Of a stretch of 64,000 bases of DNA, positions 22,776-33,345 are shown one piece after another. Position 1 is the first letter of the stretch; each line of letters starts with the position of its first letter. The position numbers were made by a program, and so were the translations under genes. Origin of the DNA: Steromphala cineraria. Its lineage: Eukaryota; Mollusca; Gastropoda; Trochida; Trochidae. The notes below the pieces were generated by a model. That model saw only the letters and a program-made list of their open reading frames with translations. It made no database searches and was not told the DNA's origin. The DNA lies in assembly GCA_916613615.1 (NCBI GenBank), contig OU744720.1:66065971-66129970 (forward strand). The letters run 5' to 3'.

Positions 22776-25064
22776 AACGGTATGCAGTACCGCATCACAG
22801 TGAGTAAACAACATCATGATATAAGTGGTCTTTGAGTGAGCATCGGTAACAACTTCCTTGATGACACCAGCACAAATAAGTCCAGTAAGGATTCGGGTAA
22901 AGACCTGGCCTTCAATGTAGGTGGACTATAGTTTGTCTCTTTGTCAATGACAACTATGTCCAGGAATGAGAAGGCGAAGTACTTGAACAAAAACCGACCA
23001 TCAGCTGCTAAAAATGTAGATCGAACAAGAGGAGATTAGCAACAAGTGAAATATCGGCTTCACCTTTGTCAAGAGACAAAATGAACTTTGTATTTGGTAA
23101 ACTTCATTAAGTATTCTTTTTTTAAATAAACTATTTGTTAGAAATTACTTGAAAAGTAACAAAATACACCTCATTACATTCACTACTTAAAGTAGTTTGG
23201 AAACAGTGACAATTTATGATATCGTCACTAAAAGCTTGATCGACAGTCTATTTCACTGATAAATTCCAGTACTTTACTTCTGATTAGGTAATAAAATAGA
23301 TCAATGTGTTTTATAGAAATTTAATTAATAAATCATAAGTAATAAGGTACAATGTCATTACCTTTCAGTTCATATTTTGAGCGACTGGTGTCATGCTAGT
23401 ACCCATAGACTCCAGGGACGATGTAGTGGTATTGAATGTTGAAGAAATAACCTAATTTCAAGAATGTTATGTTGAAGAACTTCCCATAGTGCAGTCTTTG
23501 TGTAGCTGTAGCCATTCAAAACAGTAGCAACCGCTGGGTGGATGTCGCCTATAATTCCACCACAAGGTATCAACGATTGAGAAGTCTATTGATGTTCCAA
23601 ATGACATTGCCTGTCAATCCAACAATCTATTCGTCCGCCCGTCTGTAAACTTGGTGAATTTTCGACTTTTTCTCCAGAATAATAAGGCCTCGAAAGCTGA
23701 TAGCTAAAAGCAGACTCCTCGATTAGTGAGAATTATAATTTATAGGGGCGGATGTGAAATATGAATCCTGATGAGCTACAGAGCAAATAGGTCTGGGTTT
23801 TTTTTTCGAATGTCAAATCGACTGTTCAATGTGCCTTGTTATTGTGGTTGGTTGAACAGAGGCTGCATCAACATTTTATGACTTGATCTGCCTCTTAGTC
23901 CTGGGGCTGAGGGGGTCCTGTGTGCAAAAATATGTCCCCGAAGTTTGACTCTTGATTCCTGTAGGACACCCTTAGGAGATCGAAAAAAACTTGGGTAGAC
24001 ATTCCAAATGTGGGGCCGAAAGCTGTAATTCAAGATGGCGTCCAAGATGGCCGCTGCATCCTTATAAACCATATAACTCAATCTGTATCTGCCTTAGAGT
24101 GTTGAATTTGGTGTTTATACCTATGTTTTTGGGGTCATAGAATCCACTACTTTTCGAAATACGGATAAAATTAATACCCTGTATTTAATTCAACAATTAT
24201 CCATTAAATGGTCTGAGTGTAATCACTGACCCCTAAAAAGCCAGAAAGGACATAACGTTTACTCTACTAGGTCAGAACCTTGATATGCTTGCCGAAAGGT
24301 TTCGGTGGATATTTTGGTGGCCATCTCGGAATTCACCGTTAACTTCTCATTTTCATACATTGAAAATGATCAGATTGTAATATATATAGATGCACCTCCC
24401 AATTATCCTACAACATGTATCTAACTTCAAGCGACGATTTTGGTGTCAATGCCTTCAAATCTGTCGTTTTGTTGACAATGTTGGGAGAGCTGAAAACAAA
24501 TCTCTTTTTAATTAGCATTAGGTGGAAATAGATACTCGAATACTATGTACTTCAATATATCATTGACTAGAACAAGACGTGATGTTTTCATTTGACACAC
24601 AATCAAAATATTCATGTTTATCATATATCTAACAATAATATGGAGTGTTTTGCATGTGTGATGGAGGCAAGGACACAGCACCCATATCAGACCGGTCCGC
24701 AAATCCATATCAATATCAGCCTGAGGGACTTTTGGTTAGAGTTATCTCCCTTTGCAGTGTAACGTAATTTTCTGCATAGATAGTGACAACCTCGTCCCCA
24801 GTGCTGATCGTCTATAAAGGCTCGATACACGGAGAGACGTAACAGCACTGTGAGGAGTTTGAGATAGTGAGTTGATCGTTAACTTCAGCCAAAACGATGT
24901 TGTTGACGCTTTAACTGTTATTTGTTAAACATCAAAGGTTTCAATATTCTAGTAATTTGAATAAATGGAGCTGCTCACATGATCGTTGTGAAAATATGCC
25001 TACATAAAAAACTTTTTTGGATAAAATTGTTGTAGAGAAAAAAGTTTGATTATGATAAAAAGGT
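22776..25064. other. Repeat-poor AT-rich DNA with two repeat scraps
   Basis: A diverged reverse family L piece lies at about 23625-23790 (CCGTCTGTAAACTT, CTCCAGAATAATAAGGCCT). A scrap of MITE family B lies at 23851-23895 (TTTTATGACTTGATCTGCCT). No host exon was recognised. Confidence 0.45.
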
Positions 25065-25185
25065 TATATTTAGAGGTTATAACATGTCACTTTTCAAATA
25101 ATACCCATATCAGCCCTCTGGCCTGCGGTCTCGGGCTGATATTAGGTATGATATGAAAAGTGACATGTTATAACCTCTAAATATA
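25065..25185. repeat. Large hairpin, about 50-bp arms
   Basis: The left arm (25065-25115) and right arm (25133-25185) are complementary over about 50 bp. The outer roughly 30 bp are perfect (TATATTTAGAGGTTATAACA and onward), and a few mismatches or gaps lie nearer the 17-nt loop. It resembles a palindromic MITE or foldback element. No coding sequence. Confidence 0.85.
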
Positions 25186-25383
25186 ATATCAGAGTTTCGC
25201 GTAGAAAGAATTCATGTCAAGCTGACTCACAAAAACAGAATCTACATTTAAGCTGAAGCTTCAGGAAACCAAGTCGAATACAATTCTATTTGGCAAATTA
25301 GAAACATAATATGATATGAATTGAATGAGACAGAGATTATTCTTTTGATTGTGTAGACCATAGAGGAATAAGTAAACTATTAA
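25186..25383. other. Flank between hairpin and DIRS element
   Basis: AT-rich; nothing recognised. It ends in two ACTATT motifs that resemble the crossover core of the adjacent element. Confidence 0.4.
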
Positions 25384-25541
25384 ACTATTATTTAACGTAC
25401 TATACCGTCTCCGACTCACCGTAGCCCATTGATTGCCTATCAATTATCTCTCGACCCATAACACAGAAAAAACAACACGGGAGTTACCTGCATATCCCCG
25501 CCGCGCCACCTATGGTCACGTGACCAAAACCTCATTCCAAC
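25384..25541 (+). repeat. DIRS left inverted terminal repeat
   Basis: 25413-25541 (129 bp) is, by eye, identical to the complement of 31465-31593. The outermost 29 bp (25384-25412, beginning ACTATTATTTAACGTAC) are unique to the left end, and their complement reappears in the internal complementary region. Confidence 0.92.
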
Positions 25542-25989
25542 TTCCTGTCGCTCAGTGATCGGTTGTGTCTCTGAGCTCTCTCGAAGTTATCTTGCCTTGT
25601 CTAAGTATTTAAGTTTGTAGACCTTTTTTCTCGATCCTTGGGAGTAAGAGTATCTTCTCTTACCTCCTGATCTCCTTCCAATTTGCCACATTTGGAGGTT
25701 GTTGTTGTTGGGTTTTCTGCCTGTGGGACAGGCAGGCTACTCAGTATCGCGCGACCCTGCTCGGGTTGTGCCGCTTGGGTTGCACGTGCTGCTCAAGCTT
25801 CTCGGTTAAGTAGGTCACGCCTCCGGGTGTCTGACCTTTGACCTCCGGCTTCGTGTGTGGGACGTGTGCAAGCAGTGTCAGCTTGGCCGTTCGCTCCGCT
25901 GGGGTGAGTGGATCGTCACGTGCTCCGCCTGGGTACGCGTTTGCCCAGCTTCACTCCGCTTGGTCAGTCTGGCGAGTGACCCTTGGTCC

Positions 25990-26990
25990 GTCTGGTGAGT
26001 GACGGACGGGAGTGACTGGTCCGTCCTCCGTCTTGGTACGCGTTTGCCTCGCTTCTCTCCGCCTTCGTTCGTCTAGCGAGTGGCGGACGGGAGTGACTGC
26101 TCCGTCCTCCGTCTTGGTACGCGTTTGCCTCGCTTCACTCCGCCTTCGTTCCTCTGGCGAGTGGCGGACGGGAGTAACTGATCAGTCATCTGTCTTGGCA
26201 CGCGTTGGCTTCGCTTCACTTCGCCTTGGTCCGTCTGGTGAGTGACGGACGGGAGTGACTGGTCCGTCCTCCGTCTTGGTATGCGTTTGCCTCGCTTTAC
26301 TCCGCCTTCGTTCGTCTAGCGAGTGGCGGACGGGAGTGACTGCTCCGTCCTCCGTCTTGGTACGCGTTTGCCTCGCTTCACTCCGCCTTCGTTCGTCTGG
26401 CGAGTGGCGGACGGGAGTGACTGGTCCGTCCTCCGTCTTGGTACGTGTTTGCTTCGCTTCACTCAGCCTTGGTACGTCTGGTGAGTGACGGACGGGAGTG
26501 TCTGGTCCGTCCTCCGCCTTGGTACGCGTTTGCTTCGCTTTGCTTCGCCTTGGTTCGTCTGGCGAGTGACGGACGGGAGTGACTGGTCCGTTCCCCGTCT
26601 TGGTACGCGTTTGCTTTGCTTCGCTTCGCTCCGCCCTGGTCCGTCTGGCGAACGACGGACGGGAGTGACTAGTCCGTCCTCCGTCTTGGTACGCGTTTGC
26701 TTCGCTCCGCTCTGCCTCGGTTCATCTGGCGAGTGACGGACGGGAGTGACTGGTCCGTCCTCCGTCTTGGTACGCGGTTGGCTTCGCCTCGCTCCAATTG
26801 CACCGTCTGGGGAGCGACGGACGTGAGTGACTGGTCCGTTCTCCGTCTTGGTACGCATTTGCTTCGCTTCACTCCGCCGGTCCGTCTCACGAGTGACGGA
26901 CGCGGGTGACTGGTCCGTCCTCCGTCTGGGTACGCGGTTGCTCCGCTTCGCTCCGTCTTGGTCCGTCTGGTGAATGACGGGTCAACCTTG
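25990..26990 (+). repeat. 81-bp tandem array inside the DIRS element
   Basis: About twelve units carry GGACGGGAGTGACTGGTCCG, CCGTCTTGGTACGCGTTTGC and a CTTCGCTTCACTCCGCC block. The period is 81 bp, exactly 27 codons, so several frames on both strands stay open and show 27-residue protein repeats. Because both strands are open equally, this is explained by the period and GC content. A repetitive gag segment is possible but not shown. Confidence 0.85.
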
Positions 26991-27535
26991 TTGGTTCATT
27001 GGTGAGCGAGCCCCCCGTTCTCCTCGCGGACGGACCAGGGCATCGTCAGCGATATGCCCTGGGTTCTGTGGGCGATGTGGACTTAGGAAGTAGGGAACAC
27101 TTGACCTCCGTTCCCTCTGTTGATCATGCACCTCCGCTTACTCCCTGCAAGACAGGCGTGAAGAGTGTGAGTCCCTCTCGTCGGAAGCTTTGAAGCTCTA
27201 TCTACAGGCTCTAAGGAAGAGCGAGAGGGACGCGGTAGGTGCGAAGCGTAGGGCTCGCAACTCCGGGAACCCGTCGGCCTCGTCCACCTTCACCTCACCC
27301 ACACCCCCCCTCCCCACCGGAGGGGTTCGTCACCTCGGAAGATACGAGGGAGTGCGAGGCGGATGAACGGGGCTCCGTTTCATTCACTTTACAGAGTCAG
27401 TGGTGTTCAGACGTGTCTTGTCTCGCTCCCCGTGTGGTTGAGCCTTTAACTTGTTCAGGACTTCTCGACTCAATTCTTTCTCAATTTCTCCTTATTTTTT
27501 GTCTGTCTGCCTTCCCTACGGGTCCTTAATCCTTC
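26991..27535 (+). pseudogene. Uncharacterised region, possible gag remnant
   Basis: GC-rich DNA with short open frames in the position where DIRS elements encode gag. One frame reads LQALRKSERDAVGAKRRARN and then a Pro/Ser-rich stretch, the sort of basic, low-complexity sequence seen in gag proteins, but stops interrupt it. I recognise no domain. Confidence is in the location only. Confidence 0.3.
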
Positions 27536-27735
27536 TACATTTTACCTGTATGATTAGTCTCTCTTAACCCTAGTTGTGTGTATGTTTTATTTGTTTCATA
27601 TGTATATGTATTTATGAGGTGAGACTGAATAATAACCTGTCTGTCTGTTTGCAGTGGCAGGGACGGTCCGTCGCCCGGGTCCGTCGTTGGATGGGGCAAG
27701 CGCCACACGCTTCGCGGTGGCGGTTTACGCTTCCC
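27536..27735 (+). other. AT-rich insert or intron-like segment in the DIRS element
   Basis: A short AT-rich stretch (27536-27650) ends in CTGTCTGTCTGTTTGCAG, which looks like a polypyrimidine tract plus 3' splice site, and GC-rich sequence then resumes. Spliced introns are known in some DIRS elements. A donor is not clear, so this is tentative. Confidence 0.25.
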
Positions 27736-28950
27736 TGGCATCTGCTATCGAGTAGGTGCTCACTTGGACGTGTGCTTGTGCGCTTGGGCGCCCCCTCGCG
27801 CTCGTGTCTCTCGCTCTCAACTCAGGGGAGCTTCCCTCCATGGGAAGCGCCTGAGGGAGGAGGGGACTGATGCGTGTCGCTTGGTAGTGCGCTTGACGCT
27901 CAGGTTCACGGATTAGGCAGGCGTTTTCCTAGCGTCTCCTATCGAGTAGGCGCTTACTTGGACGTGTGCTTGTGGGCTTGGGCGCCCCCTCGCGCTCGTT
28001 TCTCTCGCTCTCAACTCAGGGGAGCTTCCCTCCATGGGAAGCGCCTGAGGGAGGAGGGGACTGATGCGTGTCGCTTGGTAGTGCGCTTGACGCTCAGGTT
28101 CACGGATTAGGCAGGCGTTTTCCTAGCGTCTCCTATCGAGTAGGCGCTTACTTGGACGTGTGCTTGTGCGCTTGGGCGCCCCCTCGCGCTCTTGTCTCTC
28201 GCTCTCAACTCAGGGGAGCTTCCCTCCATGGGAAGCGCCTGAGGGAGGAGGGGACTGATGCGTGTCGCTTGGTAGTGCGCTTGACGCTCAGGTTCACGGA
28301 TTAGGCAGGCGTTTTTCTAGCGTCTCCTATCAAGTAGGCGCTTACTTGGACGTGTGCTTGTGCGCTTGGGCGCCTCCTCGCGCTCGTGTCTCTCGCTCTC
28401 AACTCAGGGGAGCTTCCCTCCATGGGAAGCGCCTGAGGGAGGAGGGGACTGATGCATGTCGCTTGGTAGTGCGCTTGACGCTCAGGTTCACGGATTGGGC
28501 AAGCGTCATACGCTTTGCGCGTGGCTGTGCGCTTCTCTACCGTCTACTATCGAGTAGGCGCTTGATTGGACGTGTGCTCTGGCGCCCCCTGGCGCTCGTG
28601 TCTCTCACTCTGAACTCAGGGGAGCTTCCCTCTAGGGGTAGCGCCTGAGCGGGGAGGGGACTGACGCGCGTCGCTTGGGAGTGCGCTGGACGCTCGGATT
28701 CACGGATTAGGGTAGCGCCACACGCTTCGAGCGTGGCTGACGCTTCCTAGCGTCTACTATCGAGTAGGCGCTTCCTTGGACGTGCACTTGGTGTTCTGGC
28801 GGCCCCTCGAGCTCGTGTCTCTCCTTCTTAACTCAGGGGAGCTTCCCTCTTGGGGGAGTGGCTGAGTGGAGAGGAGATTGACGCGTGTTGCTTGGTGGTG
28901 CGCTTGACGCCCAGGGTCACGGGATAGGAGGTGAGGCGCGCCAGGCGCTC
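27736..28950 (+). repeat. 194-bp tandem array inside the DIRS element
   Basis: The first four units are nearly identical with an exact 194-bp period (CTATCGAGTAGG at about 27745, 27939 and 28133, and as CTATCAAGTAGG at 28327). Two or more diverged units follow to about 28950, and scraps continue to 29260. Each unit contains CTCAGGGGAGCTTCCCTCC paired with GGGAAGCGCCTGAG, a strong stem-loop. The array sits where RT should be encoded. The near identity of the first units points to recent expansion or gene conversion. Confidence 0.9.
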
Positions 28951-29485
28951 TCACTCGCCGTGTCCACCTTGGAATTGAGGTACGTATTTAAATATCTAAA
29001 ATATTTAGATTTTAATAAGCCTTGTCGCTGATTGGTTGGCGTGTCTCTCACTCTTTACTCAGGGGAGCGTCCCCCTAGGGGGAGCGCCTGAGTAGAGAGG
29101 TGATTGACGCTGATTGGTTGGTGAGCACTGGGATGATTGTGCGCTTGTGTGCTTGGCTCCCCTCGCGCTTGTGTCTCTCACTCCTTTTACTCAGGGGAGC
29201 GCCCGAGTGGAGAGGTGATTGACGCGTGTCGCTTGGTAGTTTGTTTTTTTGTGTGCAGGGTGTCCGGGCAGGACAAGTTTGTCTCCAGATTGGTTCACTG
29301 GTTCTAGACGATCTCGAAGTTACATTAGCTTCACTTTCATGGGATGGGTTACAACTTTAACCCAATGTCTTTCGGTGACACAACAAGTCTATTAAGTATT
29401 TGGTTATCGGAGATAATTTATTGGGGATGTTGATTATTATCCATTTCTTAGGATAACTCTACAAGAGTTGTATACAATTTACCCA
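28951..29485 (+). other. Decayed repeat units and AT-rich gap
   Basis: Scraps of the 194-bp unit (CTCAGGGGAGCG, GGAGCGCCTGAGTAGAGAGG) run to about 29230. Then TGTGTGCAGGGTGTCCGGG and about 200 bp of AT-rich DNA follow without visible RT motifs. Confidence 0.45.
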
Positions 29486-30170
29486 AACTTAGGGCTCACT
29501 TCAGCTCAGGTCCGCTCCGAGACCTCTTCAGGGGTTTCTAACCCTCACGTCAGGCAGGAAGTGTGCAGACACGCTTTCCCGCTCCCCCAGCGGCTCGTCC
29601 CTCACCTAGCCTGGTGGAGGGTGGAAGCAACGTTTCTCAGGTGTTCCACTCAGACCTCCCGCGGCGACCGCACATCTCTTCGTGGACGCTTCAACGCAGG
29701 GTTGGGGGGGCCCACCTGGGAACGGAACAGACGGAGGTGCTCTGGTCGTTGTCCCAGCGCACGCGGGTCATCAATGAGCTGGAGATGGGGATCCATCACT
29801 GGTCCGCTCTGCTGTGGGGACAAGTGATACGTGTGCTACTACCATCCCCCAATTAGCACTGGATCTCTTCCGCCTGACATGTCATTTCGCGCGGTGCACA
29901 TCCCGGGGGTGGAGGACGTCCTAGCGGACGCTCCCTCCAGGCAGGACAAACCGCCGTACACGGAATGGAAACTCCTCCCCCAGGCGTTCCAACAAGTGTG
30001 TCAGCACTTCGGGAGACCACACATAGACCTCTTTGCGACCCGGCTGAACCACCTACTGCCGGTCTATGTGTCTCCCGTCCCTGGGGCGTGGGGCTAAGAC
30101 GCTCTGTCGTGCGAATGGGAGGAGATGGACGATTACGTTCCCCTCCCCCCACCCCAAGCTTCTCACTCTA
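29486..30170 (+). pseudogene. DIRS RNase H and C-terminal extension, frameshifted
   Basis: RNase H removes RNA from the RNA:DNA hybrid. Segments lie in different frames: SAPRPLQGFL, LFVDASTQGWG (first catalytic Asp) and VLWSLSQRTRVINELEM. Then FRAVHIPGVEDVLADAPSRQ, TEWKLLP and HIDLFATRLNHLLPVYVSPV lie in one 88-residue frame. The HIPG..N.LAD.LSR and HVDLFAT..N..L..YVSP blocks are hallmarks of DIRS-1-like elements in animals. Frame changes occur near 29700, 29830 and 30100, so the gene is dead. The recombinase follows directly. Confidence 0.85.
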
Positions 30171-31130
30171 GTGGTGACGAAGATCGAGGTGTCAAGGTCG
30201 ATCTTGCTAATCCTAATAGCTCACTTCTGGCCGCGGGTTCCTCTGCCCAGTGTGTCTCCACCCGCAAGCTGTATGACGTACAGTGGGGGTCATTTGTCAC
30301 ATTCTGTGCGGTTAAGGGCTGGGACGTCAAGGTAGCGATGGTTCCCCAGGTGGCGGAGTACTTAATGTACCTCCGGGAGGAGAGGCGACTTAGACTCCCT
30401 CTATTAACACTCATCTAGCGGCAATCATGTCGATCTTACGTGTAGCGGGTCCCGCGGTGGACATCTCCGTCCTTAAGGAGGTGATCAGAACCGTCCGTCA
30501 GGAGGACGGGCGGCTCAAACCTAGACCTTCCGAGCGGGCCTTAGCAATTGTCCTCGAGCATTTGTGCTCGGACATCTACGAGTCCCTGACATAGTCCTTC
30601 ATTCTCCGATTGACGGTCAAGACCGTCTTCCTGGTGGCGATGGCTTCGGCCGCCAGGGTCTCAGACCTGCACGCTCTTCAGGCTGATTTGCTCCCTCTCA
30701 GGTGCAGTCTCCCCCTCGGACGAGGGAAGTAGGTTCCTCTGTCCGGTCCGAGCTCTTCGAATTTACGCAGAGTGTACGCGTTCTCTCCGCCAGGGGAAGA
30801 GGAGACTGGTTCTATCTCACTCACAGCAGAGCACGAAGGAGATAGACAAACACCTCCTGGGGGTCTACCTGCGGTCCGCTATCCTTGACGCTTTTTTAAG
30901 CCAAGGAGCTAGCCCCGCCGACTCCTGCTAGCCCTCTTGAGATCAGGGCGATCTCGGCCACTATGGCTTTTCCAGCAACATCGCCGTAGCAGACATCATG
31001 TCGGGCTGGTTCTGGAAGTCCGGCATTGTGTTCGCTACCACTACCTACGAGAATTGTCCACGGGAGACCATGGGTGTTCGCTCAGCACCGCACTGCATAG
31101 GTCCTTTTTGCGTTCTGTTGTTGTAACTAA
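30171..31130 (+). pseudogene. DIRS tyrosine recombinase, degenerate
   Basis: The N-terminal domain is readable as LYDVQWGSFVTFCAVKGWDV (30260-30330). The catalytic domain follows with VFLVAMASAARVSDLHAL (box A Arg, about 30640). Near the end, EIRAISATMAF (the H/E-x-x-R box) and, after a frameshift, VADIMSGWFWKSGIVFATTY (the Tyr nucleophile in TTYLRE, about 31045) can be read, ending in SVVVTK before the TAA at 31129-31131. At least three frameshifts or stops are present. It would have recombined the circular intermediate into ACTATT-like sites. Confidence 0.82.
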
Positions 31131-31301
31131 ATGAACTTCGCATCGCACATCCGTGTCTCATTTGTTCTTTCTTCCGGTTTGGGGCGGGCTTCCCTCCTTA
31201 GCAGGGCACCTGGGCACCCGCCGTTAGTTAGACGTAGTGGGGGGAGTAACTGCTCTCCTGCCGCCTCGCTCTCGCAGCCCTCCACCCTCTGTGGTAGTCG
31301 G

Positions 31302-31393
31302 GGCTACGGTGAGTCGGAGACGGTATAGTACGTTAAATAATAGTACGTTTTTGAGTAAACGTCATTATTTGTACTTACCGTCGACGACTCACC
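31302..31393 (+). repeat. DIRS internal complementary region (ICR)
   Basis: 31302-31344 is the complement of the left outer end (25384-25426) and 31345-31393 is the complement of the right outer end (about 31586-31634). The two meet at AATAGT/ACG, the sequence shared with the element ends. In the accepted DIRS-1 model this region templates the joined ends during circle formation. Confidence 0.92.
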
Positions 31394-31464
31394 AATCTTT
31401 ATTTCCCACCCATGCCTCCCCTCCTGCGAGTAGGTTCGCTCTAGCGTTCACTGGCTCCAGGTAG

Positions 31465-31640
31465 GTTGGAATGAGGTTTTGGTCACGTGACCATAGGTGG
31501 CGCGGCGGGGATATGCAGGTAACTCCCGTGTTGTTTTTTCTGTGTTATGGGTCGAGAGATAATTGATAGGCAATCAATGGGCTACGGTGAGTCGTCGACG
31601 GTAAGTACAAATAATGACGTTTACTCAAAAACGTACTATT
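31465..31640 (-). repeat. DIRS right inverted terminal repeat
   Basis: 31465-31593 matches the left repeat in inverse orientation over 129 bp with no mismatch seen. The outer 47 bp (31594-31640, ending in ACGTACTATT) are unique to the right end and are represented in complement in the ICR. Confidence 0.92.
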
Positions 31641-32936
31641 TACATGCAATGGGTAGAAGGCCCTTCACAAACTAAGCTATTAGCTTTGTGGCATTTGGTG
31701 ATCAATTAATCATTGACAATGTTTTCATTTCATCTCGACTAATTACAGCAAAACAACGTGTTTTAATGAAATGATATGAGATGTCAATACAGACGCTGGC
31801 ATAATGCAGATATTAAACTTTCTAGCTCTCAAAGAAAAATTTTCAATGAATACAGTACATAAATTTGCACTGGCACTATAAAAGTGATTGCGTGGTCCTT
31901 CCCACATATAAAGTGGTCAATAACATGACGTTTCTTTCATGGGCACTATACTGAAACTAATCTCCCTGAACAAAATGTTAAATATGTATTAACCTCATTC
32001 TTCTTTCATTAGTATCATAATTATGACAAACTGTTTGTCAAATTGCCGTTCTTTTTTACTTAATTGAATAGATTTTCGCTTTCATCTTACATTGTCTGCA
32101 CCAGTTCTATTTCTGAATGTACACATTAATGTATTGACAAACACCTGTCGTGGCGTCATTATGAATATCATATCGTCCATTATTTGTAAAACAAGAACAC
32201 TGGCGTTTAGAATTGATTCACGTATAAGAGTCATACAGTACTTACTATAGAGACATACATGGAGAATCCAGAGGGATCGAATTAAGGAAACAGTTGCAGT
32301 TATGGATTGTTTGTAAATAGGAGAGATTGTGACATACTTAAAAGAAAAATATCATAGTGATTTTCGAACTTGCCTATTCGGTGATACAAGTCCAGTCAAT
32401 AATTGAGTGCTGATCTCATTTGGAGAATCACTCAATGTTATTTTCATAGATCAAGAGTGAATAAATCAGAACAGGTATATTAATAATTTCGTGAATCGAT
32501 AATGACATGAAATCAATTTATATATGTATTGCTTTCTATGTACTTAATTATTATGTCTTCGAACTAATATCAATAGTAGGCATGTCACTTGACACAACAT
32601 CTTTGTAAATGGTAAGTTTCTTTCCGTTTCCAATGACAAACAGCCGTTCTATTGCTTTATGTACACATTCATGTTGTGTTGACGTATATCACTTTGTCAT
32701 GTGATATATGTCTAGTTATTGTAGAAATAGAACATTATAATCGCCTGTCATTCAAGTTTTATTTCCATATGAAAGTGATATTTGCTGTCAGGACAATAAT
32801 AAACAATGAAATTGATGAATACTATTTGTTTATGCTTGTCTGTCTACAAATAAACGTCAAATAAAATATGATATGCGTGCGTAATTATTATGTCACATGG
32901 ACTTTTTTTATTTCTCTGAGGACGTCTATAGAGAAG
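31641..32936. other. AT-rich non-coding DNA
   Basis: No gene or clear repeat was recognised. The frame at 32652-32864 shows no known domain. Confidence 0.45.
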
Positions 32937-33345
32937 TCAATAAATGTGAACATTTCAAGTGAATTTAGGCATTTAACATTCAATTCAACTAGTTGTTTTC
33001 ATAGCGTTGTTCTTGTACAAATAAATCACTAGAATAGGTAATAAACATACAACTTTACTAAGCTCCTTGAGCAACATTAACGCCTATATCGTTAGATCTT
33101 ACAGTTGGAATAAGCAAATCGAGTATTTATTTATCGAGTTCTATTTCTGTATGTACACATTCAGAAAGGTCAATAAATGTGTGCATTCCCAGTGAATTTA
33201 AGCGTTTAACATTCAATTTAACTAGTTGTTTTCAATAACGTTGTTCTTGTCCAAATAAATCATTAGGTAATAAACATACAAGTTTACTAAGCTCCTTGAG
33301 CATTTTTAAACGCCTATATCGTTAGATATTACTTCTGTGATAAAC
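32937..33345 (+). repeat. Tandem duplication, about 232-bp period
   Basis: GTCAATAAATGTG through CGCCTATATCGTTAGAT occurs at about 32937-33100 and again at about 33169-33335, with over 85% identity by eye. Shared blocks include TTTAACATTCAATT, ACTAGTTGTTTTC and ACTAAGCTCCTTGAGCA. No coding potential. Confidence 0.8.

Larger units (their letters stand above)
25384..31640 (+). mobile_element. DIRS-type tyrosine-recombinase retrotransposon, RT-less
   Basis: The element is bounded by inverted repeats (25384-25541 and 31465-31640) and carries an internal complementary region at 31302-31393 near the right end, the arrangement that defines DIRS elements. It is strikingly GC-rich against an AT-rich host. 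From left to right it holds an 81-bp tandem array, an uncharacterised possible gag region, a 194-bp tandem array, an AT-rich gap, RNase H remnants and tyrosine-recombinase remnants, all plus strand. No RT block (LPFGL..AP or LDD) was found, so the copy cannot be autonomous. No target-site duplication is evident, as expected for recombinase-mediated insertion. Confidence 0.92.

Noticed and set aside
26255..26890. Several overlapping open frames on both strands with repetitive protein sequence
   Set aside because: They result from the 81-bp period being divisible by three and from GC-rich, stop-poor sequence; no domain is present in any of them.
27874..28648. Repeated open frames beginning MSLGSALDAQVHGLGRR
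   Set aside because: They are translations of the 194-bp tandem unit, each ending at the same stop in the next unit, with no independent coding evidence.
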